From an uncultured Collinsella sp. (lineage in GTDB: Bacteria > Actinomycetota > Coriobacteriia > Coriobacteriales > Coriobacteriaceae): 64,000 bases of DNA. Positions 1 to 8,257 of the stretch are shown one piece after another; positions within the stretch are counted from its first letter, which is position 1, and each line of letters opens with the position of its first letter. The stretch is taken from positions 48,577 to 112,576 of the forward strand of contig CAJLRE010000001.1 of the NCBI GenBank assembly GCA_905208975.1, in the 5' to 3' direction. A program made the translations under genes and the position numbers. Below the pieces are notes generated by a model. That model was not told where the DNA came from and did no database searches. It saw only the letters and a list, made by a program, of their open reading frames with translations.

Positions 1-121
1 GCGTGGATATTTGGACGGTTTTTGGGCTTTTGGCGGCCGATTTCGTCCGAAAATCCACGCTCATGCGGCAGACGTCCGAATTTCCACGCTCGTGTGCCAG
101 AAAATCCACGCTCGTGCGGCA
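1..121. repeat. TCCACGCTC-type repeat array A (cut by window start)
   Basis: Starts with GCGTGGAT, which can pair with each of three later copies of ATCCACGC or TTCCACGC followed by TCATG or TCGTG. The spacers carry CGTCCGAA-like words. The same units occur in arrays at 4148, 5600 and 53413. The array ends about 80 bases before the start codon of the protease gene. It is not CRISPR: units are 22-29 bases, spacers are not unique, and no cas gene is present. Function unknown. Confidence 0.7.
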
Positions 122-203
122 GATTGGTCGAAGGCCCCATATGGGTATACTCTCGGGGATTCGACTCGATTCGCCCCCGTTGGGGCGCCAAAGGAGACTG
201 CAT

Positions 204-3200
204 ATGCCCACCACCTCAACCGACCCGCGCGCCGCTGCCGCCGCGCTGCTAGTGCCCGGCACTACCTGCCACGGCTTTGCCGTCGAGCGCTGCGAGACCG
301 TGCCCGAGCTCGACTCGGACGCCTATGTGCTGCGCCACACCGCCTCGGGCGCTCGCCTGCTGTACCTGGCATGCGATGACGAGAACAAGGCCTTTGCCAT
401 TGGCTTTAAGACGCCGCCGGCCGATTCCACCGGCGTGTTCCATATTCTTGAGCACTCGGTACTGTGCGGGTCGGCCAAGTTTCCCGTCAAGGAGCCGTTT
501 GTCGACCTGATCAAGAGCTCCATGCAGACGTTTCTCAACGCCATGACCTACCCCGACAAGACCATCTACCCCGTTGCCACCACCAACGAGCAGGACCTGT
601 ACAACCTGATGGACGTGTACCTGGACGCGGTGTTCAACCCGGCCATCTATACCAAGCCCACCATTTTTGAGCAGGAGGGCTGGCACTACGAGCTGGACCT
701 GCCGGAGAGCGCCGAGGGCGAAGGCGACAGCAGCTCCGCGAGCCTGTGCGAGGGCACGCTGCGCTATAACGGCGTGGTGTTCAACGAGATGAAGGGCGCG
801 CTGTCCGACCCCATGAGCGTGCTGGACGATGCCGTCAACGCCGCGCTCTATCCCGACACCGCCTATGCGCACGAGAGCGGCGGCGACCCGCGCGCGATTC
901 CCGCGCTCACCTACGAGCAGTTCCTGGACACGCACGCGCGTCACTACAATCCTTCCAACTCCTACATCACGCTCTACGGCGACCTGGACGTGGACCGCGC
1001 GCTGGCTTTTTTGGACGAGTGCTATCTGTCGCAGCCGAGTGCCGCGAGCCGCCGCATGGACGCCGCCGTCGCCGCCGGCGAGGACCCGTCCACGCTGGCA
1101 CCCAATCCGCTGGACGTGCAGGCGCCCGTGACCTGCGAGTATAAGCGCGTCGAGATGGCCACCACACCCGAGAACGCCCTGGTGGGCCTGGGCCTGGTGC
1201 TGGGCAGCGCGCTCGACCGCAAGCGCACGATCGCCGCGGATATCCTGTTTGAGGCACTGCTGGGCTCCAACGAAGCACCGGTTAAGAAGGCCATTCTGGC
1301 TGCCGGCCTGGGCGGCAACGTGGTGAGCTACACCGCGGCCGAGAGCCTGCAGCCCTACGAGCTCATCATGCTGCAAAACGCGCAGCCCGGCGTGGCGCGC
1401 GAACTGCGTCGCGTGTTCCAGGACGCCTGCCGCGACCTGTGCGAGCACGGCGTTCCGCGCGAGCGCCTGGAGGCCATCATCAGCAGCAACGAATACGACC
1501 TGCGCCAGCGCGACTACGGCATCGCCGACGGCGTGGCCATTGCGTGCGACGCGCTGAGCACCTGGCTCTACGATGACGACGCCGCGACGCTGGCGCTCAA
1601 GTATGGCCCGGTGTACGAGGAGCTGCGCGGCGAGTTGGAAGGCAGCTACTTTGAGGACCTGCTGTGCGAGCTCGTGCTGGAGAACGACCACATGGCGCTG
1701 GTCGAGCTGGTGCCGGTGGATGCTGGTGCTGGCTCGGAGGGTGCCGAGGCCGCTGAGCTGGCAGCCAAGCGCGACGCCATGACCGATGCCGAGCTGGCCG
1801 ACGTGGTCAAGCGCACGGCTGCGCTGCGTGCCGCGCAGGAGGCCGAGGACACGCCCGAGGACAAGGCCACGCTGCCGCGCCTGCGCGTGTCCGACATTGG
1901 CGAGGCGCGCCCCGAGCCGCCGCTGGTCGTAGACACGACCGCGCCCATCCCCTGCCTGCGCCACGGCATCCCCACCAACCGCCTGGCCTATGCCATGCAG
2001 TATTTCGACCTGCGATGCATCACGTTTGAGGACCTGCCCTACGTGACCCTGCTCTGCCGTCTACTCAAGCAGCTGCCCACACGCGAGCATTCGGCCGAGG
2101 AACTCGACAACCTGCTCGCCGGCAAGCTGGGCTTTTTGAGCTTTACGACCGAGGTCATGACGCAGCCCGACGTGGACGGCGTGCGCCCCTATCTGCTGGT
2201 GAGCGCCGGCGCCCTGTCCGAGAAGATCGACGCGCTGGCGAGCCTGCCGCGCGAGGTGTGGTCGAGTACGCTGCTGCTCGATGCCGACGCCGACCGCGTG
2301 CGCGACGTGCTCACGCAGATTCGCATTGGGCTTGAGCAGGGCTTTATCAACAACGGCCACTCGGCGGCGCTCGGTCGCGCGATGAGCTACAGCTCGCCTT
2401 CGGCCGTGGTGCGCGAGCAGCTCTCGGGCGTGGACTTCTACCTGTTCCTGCGCAATCTGCTCGAGCACTTTGACGAGCGACTGGACAATCTGCGCGCCAA
2501 GCTTGCCGAGCTGGCAGACCGCATCTTTGTGGCCGACGGCTGCCTGGCGAGCTTTACCGGCAGCGATGAGGACTTCGATGCGTACTGGGACGCCGCGGGT
2601 AACCTGGGACTGGGCGCTGGCGATGGCGCCGGCCGCGACGCGCTCGTGGTGCCGGCGCCGCGCGACCGCCACGAGGCTTTCGTGATCCCCAGCGACATCT
2701 GCTTTGCCGCGCGTGCGTGCGATCCGCGTCGCTTGGGGCTCGACGTGACAGGCACTTGGGCCGTGGCTGCCAACGCGCTCTCCTACGACTACCTGTGGAA
2801 CGAGATCCGCGTGAAGGGCGGGGCGTACGGCTGCGGATTCCGCGCGGCAGGTGAGCGTCAGGCGGCGTTCTACACCTACCGCGACCCGGCGATCGATCCT
2901 TCGATTGAGCGCGTGGAGCGCGCGGGTGCATGGCTTGGCAGCTTTGAGCCCGACGAAGCCGCCTTTGAGGGCTTTATCGTGAGCTGCGTGAGCGGCATGG
3001 ACGCGCCGGTGAAGCCGTACGCGCTCACCAAGCGCCGCAACACGACCTACCTGGCCGGGCTCGATCCGCATGCGCGCGAGGAGCGTCGCGCCCAGATGCT
3101 CGCCGCCACGCCCGGTGAGCTGCGCTCGCTCGGCGCCGACGTGACGCGCATTGCGGCCGAGTCGCCCACCTGCGTCTTTGGCGGCCGCGACGTCATCGCC

Positions 3201-3242
3201 AAGAGCAACGCCGGCTTTAACGTAGTCGACCTGATGGGCTAA
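204..3242 (+). CDS. M16C-family (insulinase-like) zinc metalloprotease
   Basis: Predicted 1012-residue peptidase of the presequence-protease/insulinase type, which cleaves oligopeptides in a closed chamber formed by two halves. The inverted zinc motif HILEH is at residues 80-84 (His80, Glu83, His84), and a downstream EQEGWHYE segment probably supplies the third ligand. The length of about 1000 residues is normal for subfamily M16C. The start chosen is ATG at 204 because AAAGGAGA lies just upstream; the open frame extends to base 3, but that part translates the repeat array and is not credible as protein. No signal peptide is visible, so it is probably cytoplasmic. It appears monocistronic, with a hairpin terminator directly after the stop. 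Confidence 0.9.
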   Translation: MPTTSTDPRAAAAALLVPGTTCHGFAVERCETVPELDSDAYVLRHTASGARLLYLACDDENKAFAIGFKTPPADSTGVFHILEHSVLCGSAKFPVKEPFVDLIKSSMQTFLNAMTYPDKTIYPVATTNEQDLYNLMDVYLDAVFNPAIYTKPTIFEQEGWHYELDLPESAEGEGDSSSASLCEGTLRYNGVVFNEMKGALSDPMSVLDDAVNAALYPDTAYAHESGGDPRAIPALTYEQFLDTHARHYNPSNSYITLYGDLDVDRALAFLDECYLSQPSAASRRMDAAVAAGEDPSTLAPNPLDVQAPVTCEYKRVEMATTPENALVGLGLVLGSALDRKRTIAADILFEALLGSNEAPVKKAILAAGLGGNVVSYTAAESLQPYELIMLQNAQPGVARELRRVFQDACRDLCEHGVPRERLEAIISSNEYDLRQRDYGIADGVAIACDALSTWLYDDDAATLALKYGPVYEELRGELEGSYFEDLLCELVLENDHMALVELVPVDAGAGSEGAEAAELAAKRDAMTDAELADVVKRTAALRAAQEAEDTPEDKATLPRLRVSDIGEARPEPPLVVDTTAPIPCLRHGIPTNRLAYAMQYFDLRCITFEDLPYVTLLCRLLKQLPTREHSAEELDNLLAGKLGFLSFTTEVMTQPDVDGVRPYLLVSAGALSEKIDALASLPREVWSSTLLLDADADRVRDVLTQIRIGLEQGFINNGHSAALGRAMSYSSPSAVVREQLSGVDFYLFLRNLLEHFDERLDNLRAKLAELADRIFVADGCLASFTGSDEDFDAYWDAAGNLGLGAGDGAGRDALVVPAPRDRHEAFVIPSDICFAARACDPRRLGLDVTGTWAVAANALSYDYLWNEIRVKGGAYGCGFRAAGERQAAFYTYRDPAIDPSIERVERAGAWLGSFEPDEAAFEGFIVSCVSGMDAPVKPYALTKRRNTTYLAGLDPHAREERRAQMLAATPGELRSLGADVTRIAAESPTCVFGGRDVIAKSNAGFNVVDLMG

Positions 3243-3250
3243 CGCACAAA

Positions 3251-3287
3251 GGTAGATTTTTGGAACATGCCTAAAAATCTACCTTTT
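3251..3287 (+). terminator. Hairpin terminator after the M16 protease, also a repeat
   Basis: GGTAGATTTTTGG pairs with CTAAAAATCTACC across a short loop and is followed by TTTTCTTTT. A related hairpin, in the opposite sense, is at 6789-6822 before the lactate dehydrogenase gene, so this is both terminator-like and a member of a small repeat family. Confidence 0.65.
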
Positions 3288-3304
3288 CTTTTGCCGCAGT
3301 CTGC

Positions 3305-3373
3305 CGGTTTGTCTCAATCTGTAACATCTAAGTCCATTTTTGCCGAGTTACTGTTACAGATCGAGACAAGCCG
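3305..3373. repeat. 22-bp imperfect inverted repeat
   Basis: The left arm starts CGGTTTGTCTCAATCTG and the right arm ends GATCGAGACAAGCCG; about 20 of 22 bases pair, with a loop of about 25 bases. It has no T-tract and no coding potential. It could be a short non-autonomous palindromic element; role unknown. Confidence 0.55.
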
Positions 3374-3460
3374 CCGCGAACACCTGCTCTTCGTCAAAGC
3401 CCACGAAGGTGTCCATGAACTGCCCCCTTTGCGATGGCTTGTGTGGTGGTTTGGGCGTTT

Positions 3461-3508
3461 ACCCAGATAAAACCTGCCAAAATAAACCTATCCCTTTTTG
3501 GCAGGTTT
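3461..3508. repeat. AAACCTGCCAAAA hairpin repeat, copy 1
   Basis: AAACCTGCCAAAA pairs with TTTTTGGCAGGTTT around a loop containing CCTATCCC, preceded by CCCAGATA. Closely similar hairpins occur at 15295-15341 (opposite orientation, same CCCAGATA flank) and 24621-24659. It ends only about 15 bases before the next start codon, so it could affect expression of the cyclo-ligase. Confidence 0.65.
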
Positions 3509-3524
3509 GCTAGAGGAGGCTGGG

Positions 3525-4121
3525 ATGGACAAGGCTGAGTTGCGGCGGGTGGTGATTGCTCGGCGCGATGCTCTTGATTTGGATGTGCGGGCGGCGAAGT
3601 CTGCCGTTATCTGTGCGCGACTCGTTGAGCTGTTGGATCGCTTGGGTACTACGGCGCCGCACACCGTTGCCGTCTATGCCGCGATGGGTTCCGAGGTCGA
3701 CCCAGCCGCGTTTGCCGCGGCTGCCGCCAAACGCGGCTGGCGCGTGGCCTATCCGTGCATGCTCTCGGCAACAGACGCCGCAGCTTGTGGCCAGCGCATG
3801 TGCATGCGGGCAGTTGCCGTCGGCGATGCGTCCGCGGCGCCGTTTATCGCCCACCCCACGCGGGCCTTTGCGGCCACGGACATCGACAGCAGCCGCTTCC
3901 CTATCGTGCCTGCCGAAGCTCTCGACATGATCGTCGTGCCGCTCGTAGCATTCGACCGCACCGGCACGCGCCTAGGCTACGGCGGCGGCTGCTATGACCG
4001 CTACCTGCCCATGCTCTCGCCCGCATGCCAAATCATCGGCATCGCCTTTGACGAGCAGCGTGTCGACCACGTTCCCACCGATGCCCACGACCTGCCGCTG
4101 CCCAACATCATCAGCGCCTAA
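3525..4121 (+). CDS. 5-formyltetrahydrofolate cyclo-ligase
   Basis: Predicted 198-residue enzyme that converts 5-formyl-THF to 5,10-methenyl-THF using ATP, which salvages folate one-carbon units. The C-terminal motif RLGYGGGCYDRYL is the family hallmark and forms the nucleotide/folate site. Length matches the usual 180-200 residues. ATG at 3525 was chosen because AGAGGAGG stands 5 bases upstream; the frame also runs 27 bases further 5', into the hairpin repeat. The gene stands alone between two repeat blocks. Confidence 0.9.
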   Translation: MDKAELRRVVIARRDALDLDVRAAKSAVICARLVELLDRLGTTAPHTVAVYAAMGSEVDPAAFAAAAAKRGWRVAYPCMLSATDAAACGQRMCMRAVAVGDASAAPFIAHPTRAFAATDIDSSRFPIVPAEALDMIVVPLVAFDRTGTRLGYGGGCYDRYLPMLSPACQIIGIAFDEQRVDHVPTDAHDLPLPNIISA

Positions 4122-4147
4122 CGGCTGGCACGCTGCACCCCACAAAA

Positions 4148-4321
4148 ATGAGCGTGGAAAATTTCCCACTTTGGGCCTGTTCGGGGGCAAAAAACGGGAG
4201 ATTATCCACGCTCATTATTCAAACGTCCGATAATCCACGCTCGTGTGTCCGAAAATCCACGCTCAACCAAATCGCGTCTAAATTCCCACGCTCATCCGTC
4301 CGGATTTCCACGCTCGTGCAG
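4148..4321. repeat. TCCACGCTC-type repeat array B
   Basis: A leading arm GAGCGTGGAAAAT can pair with AGATTATCCACGCTC at about 4199-4213. Four more TCCACGCTC or CCCACGCTC units follow, separated by spacers such as GTGTGTCCGAAAA and ATCCGTCCGGATT. One 5' arm therefore faces several alternative 3' arms. It lies directly downstream of the AbiEi-like gene, which is on the other strand; array C lies upstream of the same gene. Confidence 0.75.
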
Positions 4322-4341
4322 CCTAACGCCCTGCCACCGCC

Positions 4342-5304
4342 TCAGCATGCACGCGGCACGCCGGCAACCTTGAGCTTGCGATCGAGCTTTGTCGGGTCCC
4401 TTAGATCATCCCAGCACAAGCGCACAATCTTACAGTTATCGAGCAGCGAAAGCCTCGACTCGCGCTGGCGCTCATCAAATTGCGCCTTTGCAAGCTTGCC
4501 CTCCTCCGCCGCCTTCTCGCTTTTAACGAATCCGTCGAACTCCCCAATAATCAACCGGTCACCCACGCGCCACAAATAGTCAACGCGATACGGCCTTCCC
4601 GGCTCAACCGGATCGAACAGCTCAACTTGCAGCTCCGGAACCTGCCAGCCTCGTTCGATCATCAGCGCCCGCGCCTTGGACTCGCCGCCGCTTTCCGACA
4701 GGCCGTCGGCACACCGTGCAACCCTGCGCGCCGTCACAACACCGCGGCGATTCAAGCCGAGCTTGTTAACTGCCTCAATGAGATGTTCCTTCGACAAAAG
4801 CTGCTCATGGAGCGCCGAGTCCGCAATGATCAGCCCTTCGACAAACGATGCATCGACCAGGCAATCCGCAATCGTTTGATCGATATCGGTCACGGCAATA
4901 TCCATCTCGCTGGCCCGTGTCCGATAAGCATACCGATGGCGAACGACTTGAGAGCCTGGCGTCGTCGATTGCGCCGGCATCGCGGCGATATGGATGTGCG
5001 TCAAATTGGCATGCGAAACCGAAAGACCATAGACAACGGCCGCCGTATAGGAGCAAAACGTCCAGTCGGGGTGCTTTTGCGCAAGCGCCCGCACCCGATG
5101 CAGATAACGCTGCCGAAACTTGAGCTCGGACCAGTATTCCGGACGCGCATACAGTCCCGGCATGACCACTTCGAGACTTCCCGCCGCCACCCGCCGCTCA
5201 ATCTGCTTTGCCTCCGCCGTCGTGCGCGCGTACACGCAGCTCATCTGCTGCTCGCACGCTTTAATGTGGCCTGTAAGTCTTTGATTCGCCGTCGCGTTTG
5301 CCAT
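4342..5304 (-). CDS. AbiEi-like protein with a nuclease-like C-terminal domain
   Basis: Predicted 320 residues. The N-terminal two thirds (about 15-200) resemble the AbiEi-type antitoxin fold: a winged helix reading CVYARTTAEAKQIERRVAAG, then WTFCSYTAAVVYGL. The C-terminal third (about 205-310) looks like a DUF559/Vsr-type nuclease: SGGESKARAL with Glu208, YRVDYLW with Asp242, and IIGEFDG with Glu255 and Asp257, then CKIVRLCWDDL. ATG at 5304 follows GGGAGGCGAC; an upstream extension exists but crosses a candidate operator. No AbiEii-like toxin gene is adjacent, so this is not a standard type IV toxin-antitoxin pair. DNA-binding is likely; nuclease activity is inference. Confidence 0.6.
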   Translation of the reverse strand: MANATANQRLTGHIKACEQQMSCVYARTTAEAKQIERRVAAGSLEVVMPGLYARPEYWSELKFRQRYLHRVRALAQKHPDWTFCSYTAAVVYGLSVSHANLTHIHIAAMPAQSTTPGSQVVRHRYAYRTRASEMDIAVTDIDQTIADCLVDASFVEGLIIADSALHEQLLSKEHLIEAVNKLGLNRRGVVTARRVARCADGLSESGGESKARALMIERGWQVPELQVELFDPVEPGRPYRVDYLWRVGDRLIIGEFDGFVKSEKAAEEGKLAKAQFDERQRESRLSLLDNCKIVRLCWDDLRDPTKLDRKLKVAGVPRAC

Positions 5305-5359
5305 GTCGCCTCCCAACTCTTGGAACGGCGCCAACGTACCAGACGGTTTCATGCGAAGT

Positions 5360-5394
5360 CTGACCAAATGCTGTCCAGCAGCTGACCAAATGCT
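5360..5394. promoter_or_regulatory. Two 13-bp direct repeats upstream of the AbiEi-like gene
   Basis: CTGACCAAATGCT occurs exactly twice, at 5360-5372 and 5382-5394, 22 bases apart (two helical turns) and 56-90 bases upstream of the start codon. Spacing on one DNA face suggests an operator, possibly for self-repression as in AbiEi systems. Confidence 0.5.
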
Positions 5395-5599
5395 TGACGG
5401 TTTTGGATGTTTTAGGCCAATGCTCCATATCTGCAGGTAGAACGGTTGTCGAGAGGTCCCTGTCTCCACATTTTGAGCCTCAAAAGCCACCGACTTCATT
5501 GAAAGAAAATATGCTGTGGCTCGAAACTACCTAGTTTGCGATGTAGTCCGCATGTACTCAACGTGTGATGATGCCGACGGTACGGCAGCTGCAGAAAAA

Positions 5600-5719
5600 A
5601 TGAGCGTGGAAAATCTCCCGCTTTGAGACCCCTTGTGAGCCAAAAACGGGAGATTATCCACGCTCACGTTGCAAACGTCCGATTATCCACGCTCGTGTGT
5701 CCGGATTTCCACGCTCGTC
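5600..5719. repeat. TCCACGCTC-type repeat array C
   Basis: Leading hairpin: GAGCGTGGAAAATCTCCCGC pairs with ACGGGAGATTATCCACGCTC. Two further units follow (CGTCCGATTATCCACGCTC, then GTGTGTCCGGATTTCCACGC). It ends about 40 bases beyond the metA stop codon and about 300 bases upstream of the AbiEi-like gene. Confidence 0.75.
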
Positions 5720-5759
5720 ACGCGGCGGCCACGGCGGCAGTCACGGCCACGGCCGCGAC

Positions 5760-6686
5760 CTAGTGCTCCTCGCCGGCGCGGGCCAGGTCGTAGGGCGTGG
5801 TTTGGTAGACGTAGTAGTTGAGCCAGTTGGTGTAGAGCAGCTGAGCCTGGCTGCGCCAGACGTTGCGCGGCTCGGCAGCGGGATCGTCGCCCGGGAAGTA
5901 ATGCGCCGGCACCTGAGGGTTGAGCCCGCGCTTCACGTCGCGCTCGTACTCCAGGCGCAATGTGTCGGTATCGTACTCGGGATGGCCAAAGACAAAGAAG
6001 CGACGACTGTCGGTCGACTTGACAATGTACAGGCCCACCTCGTCGGACACGGCCACGACCTCAAGCTGCGGCTCGGCCTCCACGTCCTCGCGGCGCACAT
6101 CGGTGTTGCGCGAATGCACGGCATAAAAACGGTCGTCAAAGCCGCGGACCAGCGGGCTTTGCGGCTTCACCAGATAATGCTCAAATACGCCGCTCGCCTT
6201 TGCCGGCAGGTCGTACTTCTGGATACCGTAATGATGGTAGAGCCCCGCCTGCGCGCCCCAACAAATGTGCAGCGTGGAGTGCACGTGCGTGGTGGACCAA
6301 TCCATGATCTGGCAGAGCTCGGGCCAGTAGTCGACCTCCTCGAACGGCATCTGCTCCACCGGCGCGCCCGTGATGATCAGGCCGTCGTAGTGGATGTCGC
6401 GGATGTCGTCGAACGTGCGGTAAAACGTCTCCAGGTGGCCGGCGCTCACGTGGGTGGCCTCGTGCGTCTTGGTACGCAGCAGGTCCACCTCCACCTGCAG
6501 CGGCGTGTTGGAGAGCTTGCGCATGATCTGCGTCTCGGTGGCGATTTTGGTGGGCATGAGGTTGAGGATGAGCACGCGCAGCGGACGGATGTCCTGGTGC
6601 AGCGCGCGGTACTCGGTCATGACAAAGATGTTCTCGCTCTCGAGCTGCGCGGCGGCAGGGAGGGCGTCGGGGATGCGAATGGGCAT
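5760..6686 (-). CDS. metAA: Homoserine O-acetyltransferase, MetA type
   Basis: Predicted 308-residue enzyme that acylates homoserine in the first committed step of methionine synthesis. The MetA fold is clear: nucleophile Cys142 in HICWGAQAG, and His235 and Glu237 in FGHPEYD. Residue 111 is Glu (GAPVEQ), where E. coli has Gly; in MetA proteins Glu here is known to go with acetyl-CoA rather than succinyl-CoA, so an acetyltransferase is inferred. Start ATG with AAGGAG five bases upstream. The gene is divergent from the dehydrogenase gene and ends next to repeat array C. No SAM or T-box leader is obvious in the short upstream region. Confidence 0.88.
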   Translation of the reverse strand: MPIRIPDALPAAAQLESENIFVMTEYRALHQDIRPLRVLILNLMPTKIATETQIMRKLSNTPLQVEVDLLRTKTHEATHVSAGHLETFYRTFDDIRDIHYDGLIITGAPVEQMPFEEVDYWPELCQIMDWSTTHVHSTLHICWGAQAGLYHHYGIQKYDLPAKASGVFEHYLVKPQSPLVRGFDDRFYAVHSRNTDVRREDVEAEPQLEVVAVSDEVGLYIVKSTDSRRFFVFGHPEYDTDTLRLEYERDVKRGLNPQVPAHYFPGDDPAAEPRNVWRSQAQLLYTNWLNYYVYQTTPYDLARAGEEH

Positions 6687-6788
6687 GGATGCTCCTTACG
6701 AGTCAGTTGCAGCTATGGTACAACGAGCGGCCCCATCCGCGCGAGCACATCGCCCGGCGATGTCGCCAGCGGCCCAAATCACTCCAAA

Positions 6789-6822
6789 AGTAGAGATTAA
6801 AGCATGTCCCAAAAATCTACTT
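6789..6822. repeat. GTAGATTTTTGG-type hairpin, second copy
   Basis: AGTAGAGATTAAAGCATGTCCC followed by AAAAATCTACT forms an imperfect hairpin and is the reverse-complement relative of the one at 3251-3287 (shared AATCTAC arms and a GCATGT loop). It sits between the divergent metA and dehydrogenase genes, about 75 bases from the latter's start. Confidence 0.5.
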
Positions 6823-6897
6823 CGCTTTAGCCTAGCAAAGTGACGGCAGGAGGCTACAATGGTTCGACGCGAGAAACTCGGCCGAAAGGATACATAT

Positions 6898-7875
6898 ATG
6901 TACCAGACGCGTAAGATCGGTGTGGTCGGCCAGGGCCACGTAGGAGCACATGTCGCCAACAGCCTGCTCATGCAGGGCATTGCCGATGAGCTGTACCTGT
7001 GCGATATCAACGAGACCAAGGTGACATCCGAGGTCCAGGACCTGCGCGACTCCCTTTCGTTTGTCCCGTACAACACCAAGATCGTCAACTGCTACGACCA
7101 CTACGAGGAGCTGGCCTGCTGCGACGTCATCGTCAACGCTGCCGGCAAGGTCGCGCTGGCCGCCGGCAACCGCGACGGTGAGCTGTTCTTTACCACCGAC
7201 GCCGCCCGCACCTTTGCCAAGCGCATCGTCGACGCCGGCTTTGACGGCATCTTCGTGAGCATCTCCAACCCCTGCGACGTCGTGTGCACCGAGCTGTGGC
7301 ACCTGACCGGCTACGATCCCAAGAAGATCATCGGCTCGGGCTGCGGTCTGGACTCCGCCCGCCTGCGCACCGAGATCTCCAAGAAGGTCGGTGTGAGCCC
7401 CAAGTCCATCGACGCCTACATGATCGGCGAGCATGGCTTTAGCCAGCTGGCCGCCTTTAAGGCCGCAACCATCGCCGGCAAGAGCCTCAACGAGCTTCAG
7501 GCCGAAAACCCCGACAAGTACGCCTTTGACCACATGGAGGTCGAGGAGCTCGCGCGCAAGGGCGGCTATGTGACCTACCAGGGCAAGCAGTGCACCGAGT
7601 ACGCCGTCGCCAACTCCGCTGCGCGTGTCTGCGCCGCCGTGCTGCACAACGAGCATGCCGTGCTTTCGGCCTCCACGCTCATGACCGGCCAGTATGGCGA
7701 GGAGGGCATCTTCACCTCCCTGCCGTGCGTGATCGGCGCCGAGGGCGTCGAGGAGGTCTACACGCTCGACCTTTCCGAGCACGAGCTCGAGGGCTTCCAC
7801 AAGAGCTGCCAGCACATTCGCGACAACATCGCCCAGCTCGACTGGTGGGATGCCGAGGCCTACGACGCAAAGTAG
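6898..7875 (+). CDS. L-lactate / L-2-hydroxyacid dehydrogenase
   Basis: Predicted 325-residue NAD-dependent dehydrogenase of the LDH/MDH superfamily. Rossmann motif GVVGQGHVGA (8-17), NAD-ribose Asp at LCDINE, SISNPCDV (121-128), GLDSARLR with Asp152 and Arg155, and catalytic His179 in GEHG. The active-site loop GNRDGEL (90-96) differs from classical LDH, so a branched 2-hydroxyacid such as hydroxyisocaproate is possible instead of lactate. It would reoxidise NADH during fermentation. ATG at 6898 follows GAAAGGA by 6 bases; the in-frame ATG 39 bases upstream has no ribosome site. A strong terminator follows, so it is monocistronic. Confidence 0.85.
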   Translation: MYQTRKIGVVGQGHVGAHVANSLLMQGIADELYLCDINETKVTSEVQDLRDSLSFVPYNTKIVNCYDHYEELACCDVIVNAAGKVALAAGNRDGELFFTTDAARTFAKRIVDAGFDGIFVSISNPCDVVCTELWHLTGYDPKKIIGSGCGLDSARLRTEISKKVGVSPKSIDAYMIGEHGFSQLAAFKAATIAGKSLNELQAENPDKYAFDHMEVEELARKGGYVTYQGKQCTEYAVANSAARVCAAVLHNEHAVLSASTLMTGQYGEEGIFTSLPCVIGAEGVEEVYTLDLSEHELEGFHKSCQHIRDNIAQLDWWDAEAYDAK

Positions 7876-7921
7876 TTCGCCGGTTGACGCGGCAACGCGC
7901 TCATAACGGACGCAATGCAGG

Positions 7922-7961
7922 GCGGGCCGTGCCGGAAATCCCCGGCACGGCCCGCTTTTTT
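7922..7961 (+). terminator. Rho-independent terminator of the dehydrogenase gene
   Basis: A perfect 14-bp stem, GCGGGCCGTGCCGG against CCGGCACGGCCCGC, with a 6-base loop and six T residues, 46 bases after the stop codon. Confidence 0.92.
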
Positions 7962-7993
7962 GGCTCACGCGACACGCTCGCAGATTCAGGTCT

Positions 7994-8160
7994 AATACTT
8001 TTCCCGCAAAGTGAGCGAGCAAAATCGGACCCCCGAAGCATCGACACTTTTCAGCTGCTATTTCCTGCGGTTTCATCGAGATTTTCCTGCGGTTTTGGCG
8101 CCAAAAAGTGCGGATGCTTCAGGGGTCCAAAATAGGTCGTTCACTTCTGGGGAAAGTATT
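7994..8160. repeat. 167-bp palindromic element
   Basis: Two arms of about 57 bases pair imperfectly. The left begins AATACTTTTCCCGCAAAGTG and the right ends AGTATT after TTCACTTCTGGGGAA. The inner parts carry GGACCCCCGAAGCATCGACA against GCGGATGCTTCAGGGGTCC. The centre holds TTTCCTGCGGTTT twice. It is noncoding and looks like a MITE or a large stable RNA hairpin, in the gap between converging genes. Confidence 0.65.
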
Positions 8161-8257
8161 TGACTTCGTTATCAGACAGCTGGGACGGGGTGCCGCGACG
8201 CAAACGGGACCCTCGTTTGGTGAAGGCCCCGTCGTAAAAGATTGCTTTCCCAGCTAC

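Noticed and set aside
3..203. N-terminal extension of the M16 protease
   Set aside because: The open frame covers a repeat array; a strong ribosome site precedes ATG at 204, and homologues of this length start there.
249..1964. Long minus-strand open frame of 571 codons opposite the protease
   Set aside because: A shadow of a GC-rich gene; no ribosome site, low-complexity Val/Gln/His composition, no motif. The same applies to long antisense frames opposite recQ, mfd, rmuC and carbamate kinase.
4342..5304. Complete type IV AbiE toxin-antitoxin system
   Set aside because: The AbiEi-like gene has no AbiEii neighbour within several kilobases; the nucleotidyltransferase at 35851 is 30 kb away.
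1..5719. CRISPR array made of TCCACGCTC repeats
   Set aside because: Units are short and degenerate, spacers resemble one another, spacing varies from 22 to 29 bases, and no cas genes are present.
6687..6897. SAM or T-box riboswitch ahead of metA
   Set aside because: The space to the divergent gene is about 210 bases and shows none of the conserved riboswitch core elements on the metA strand.
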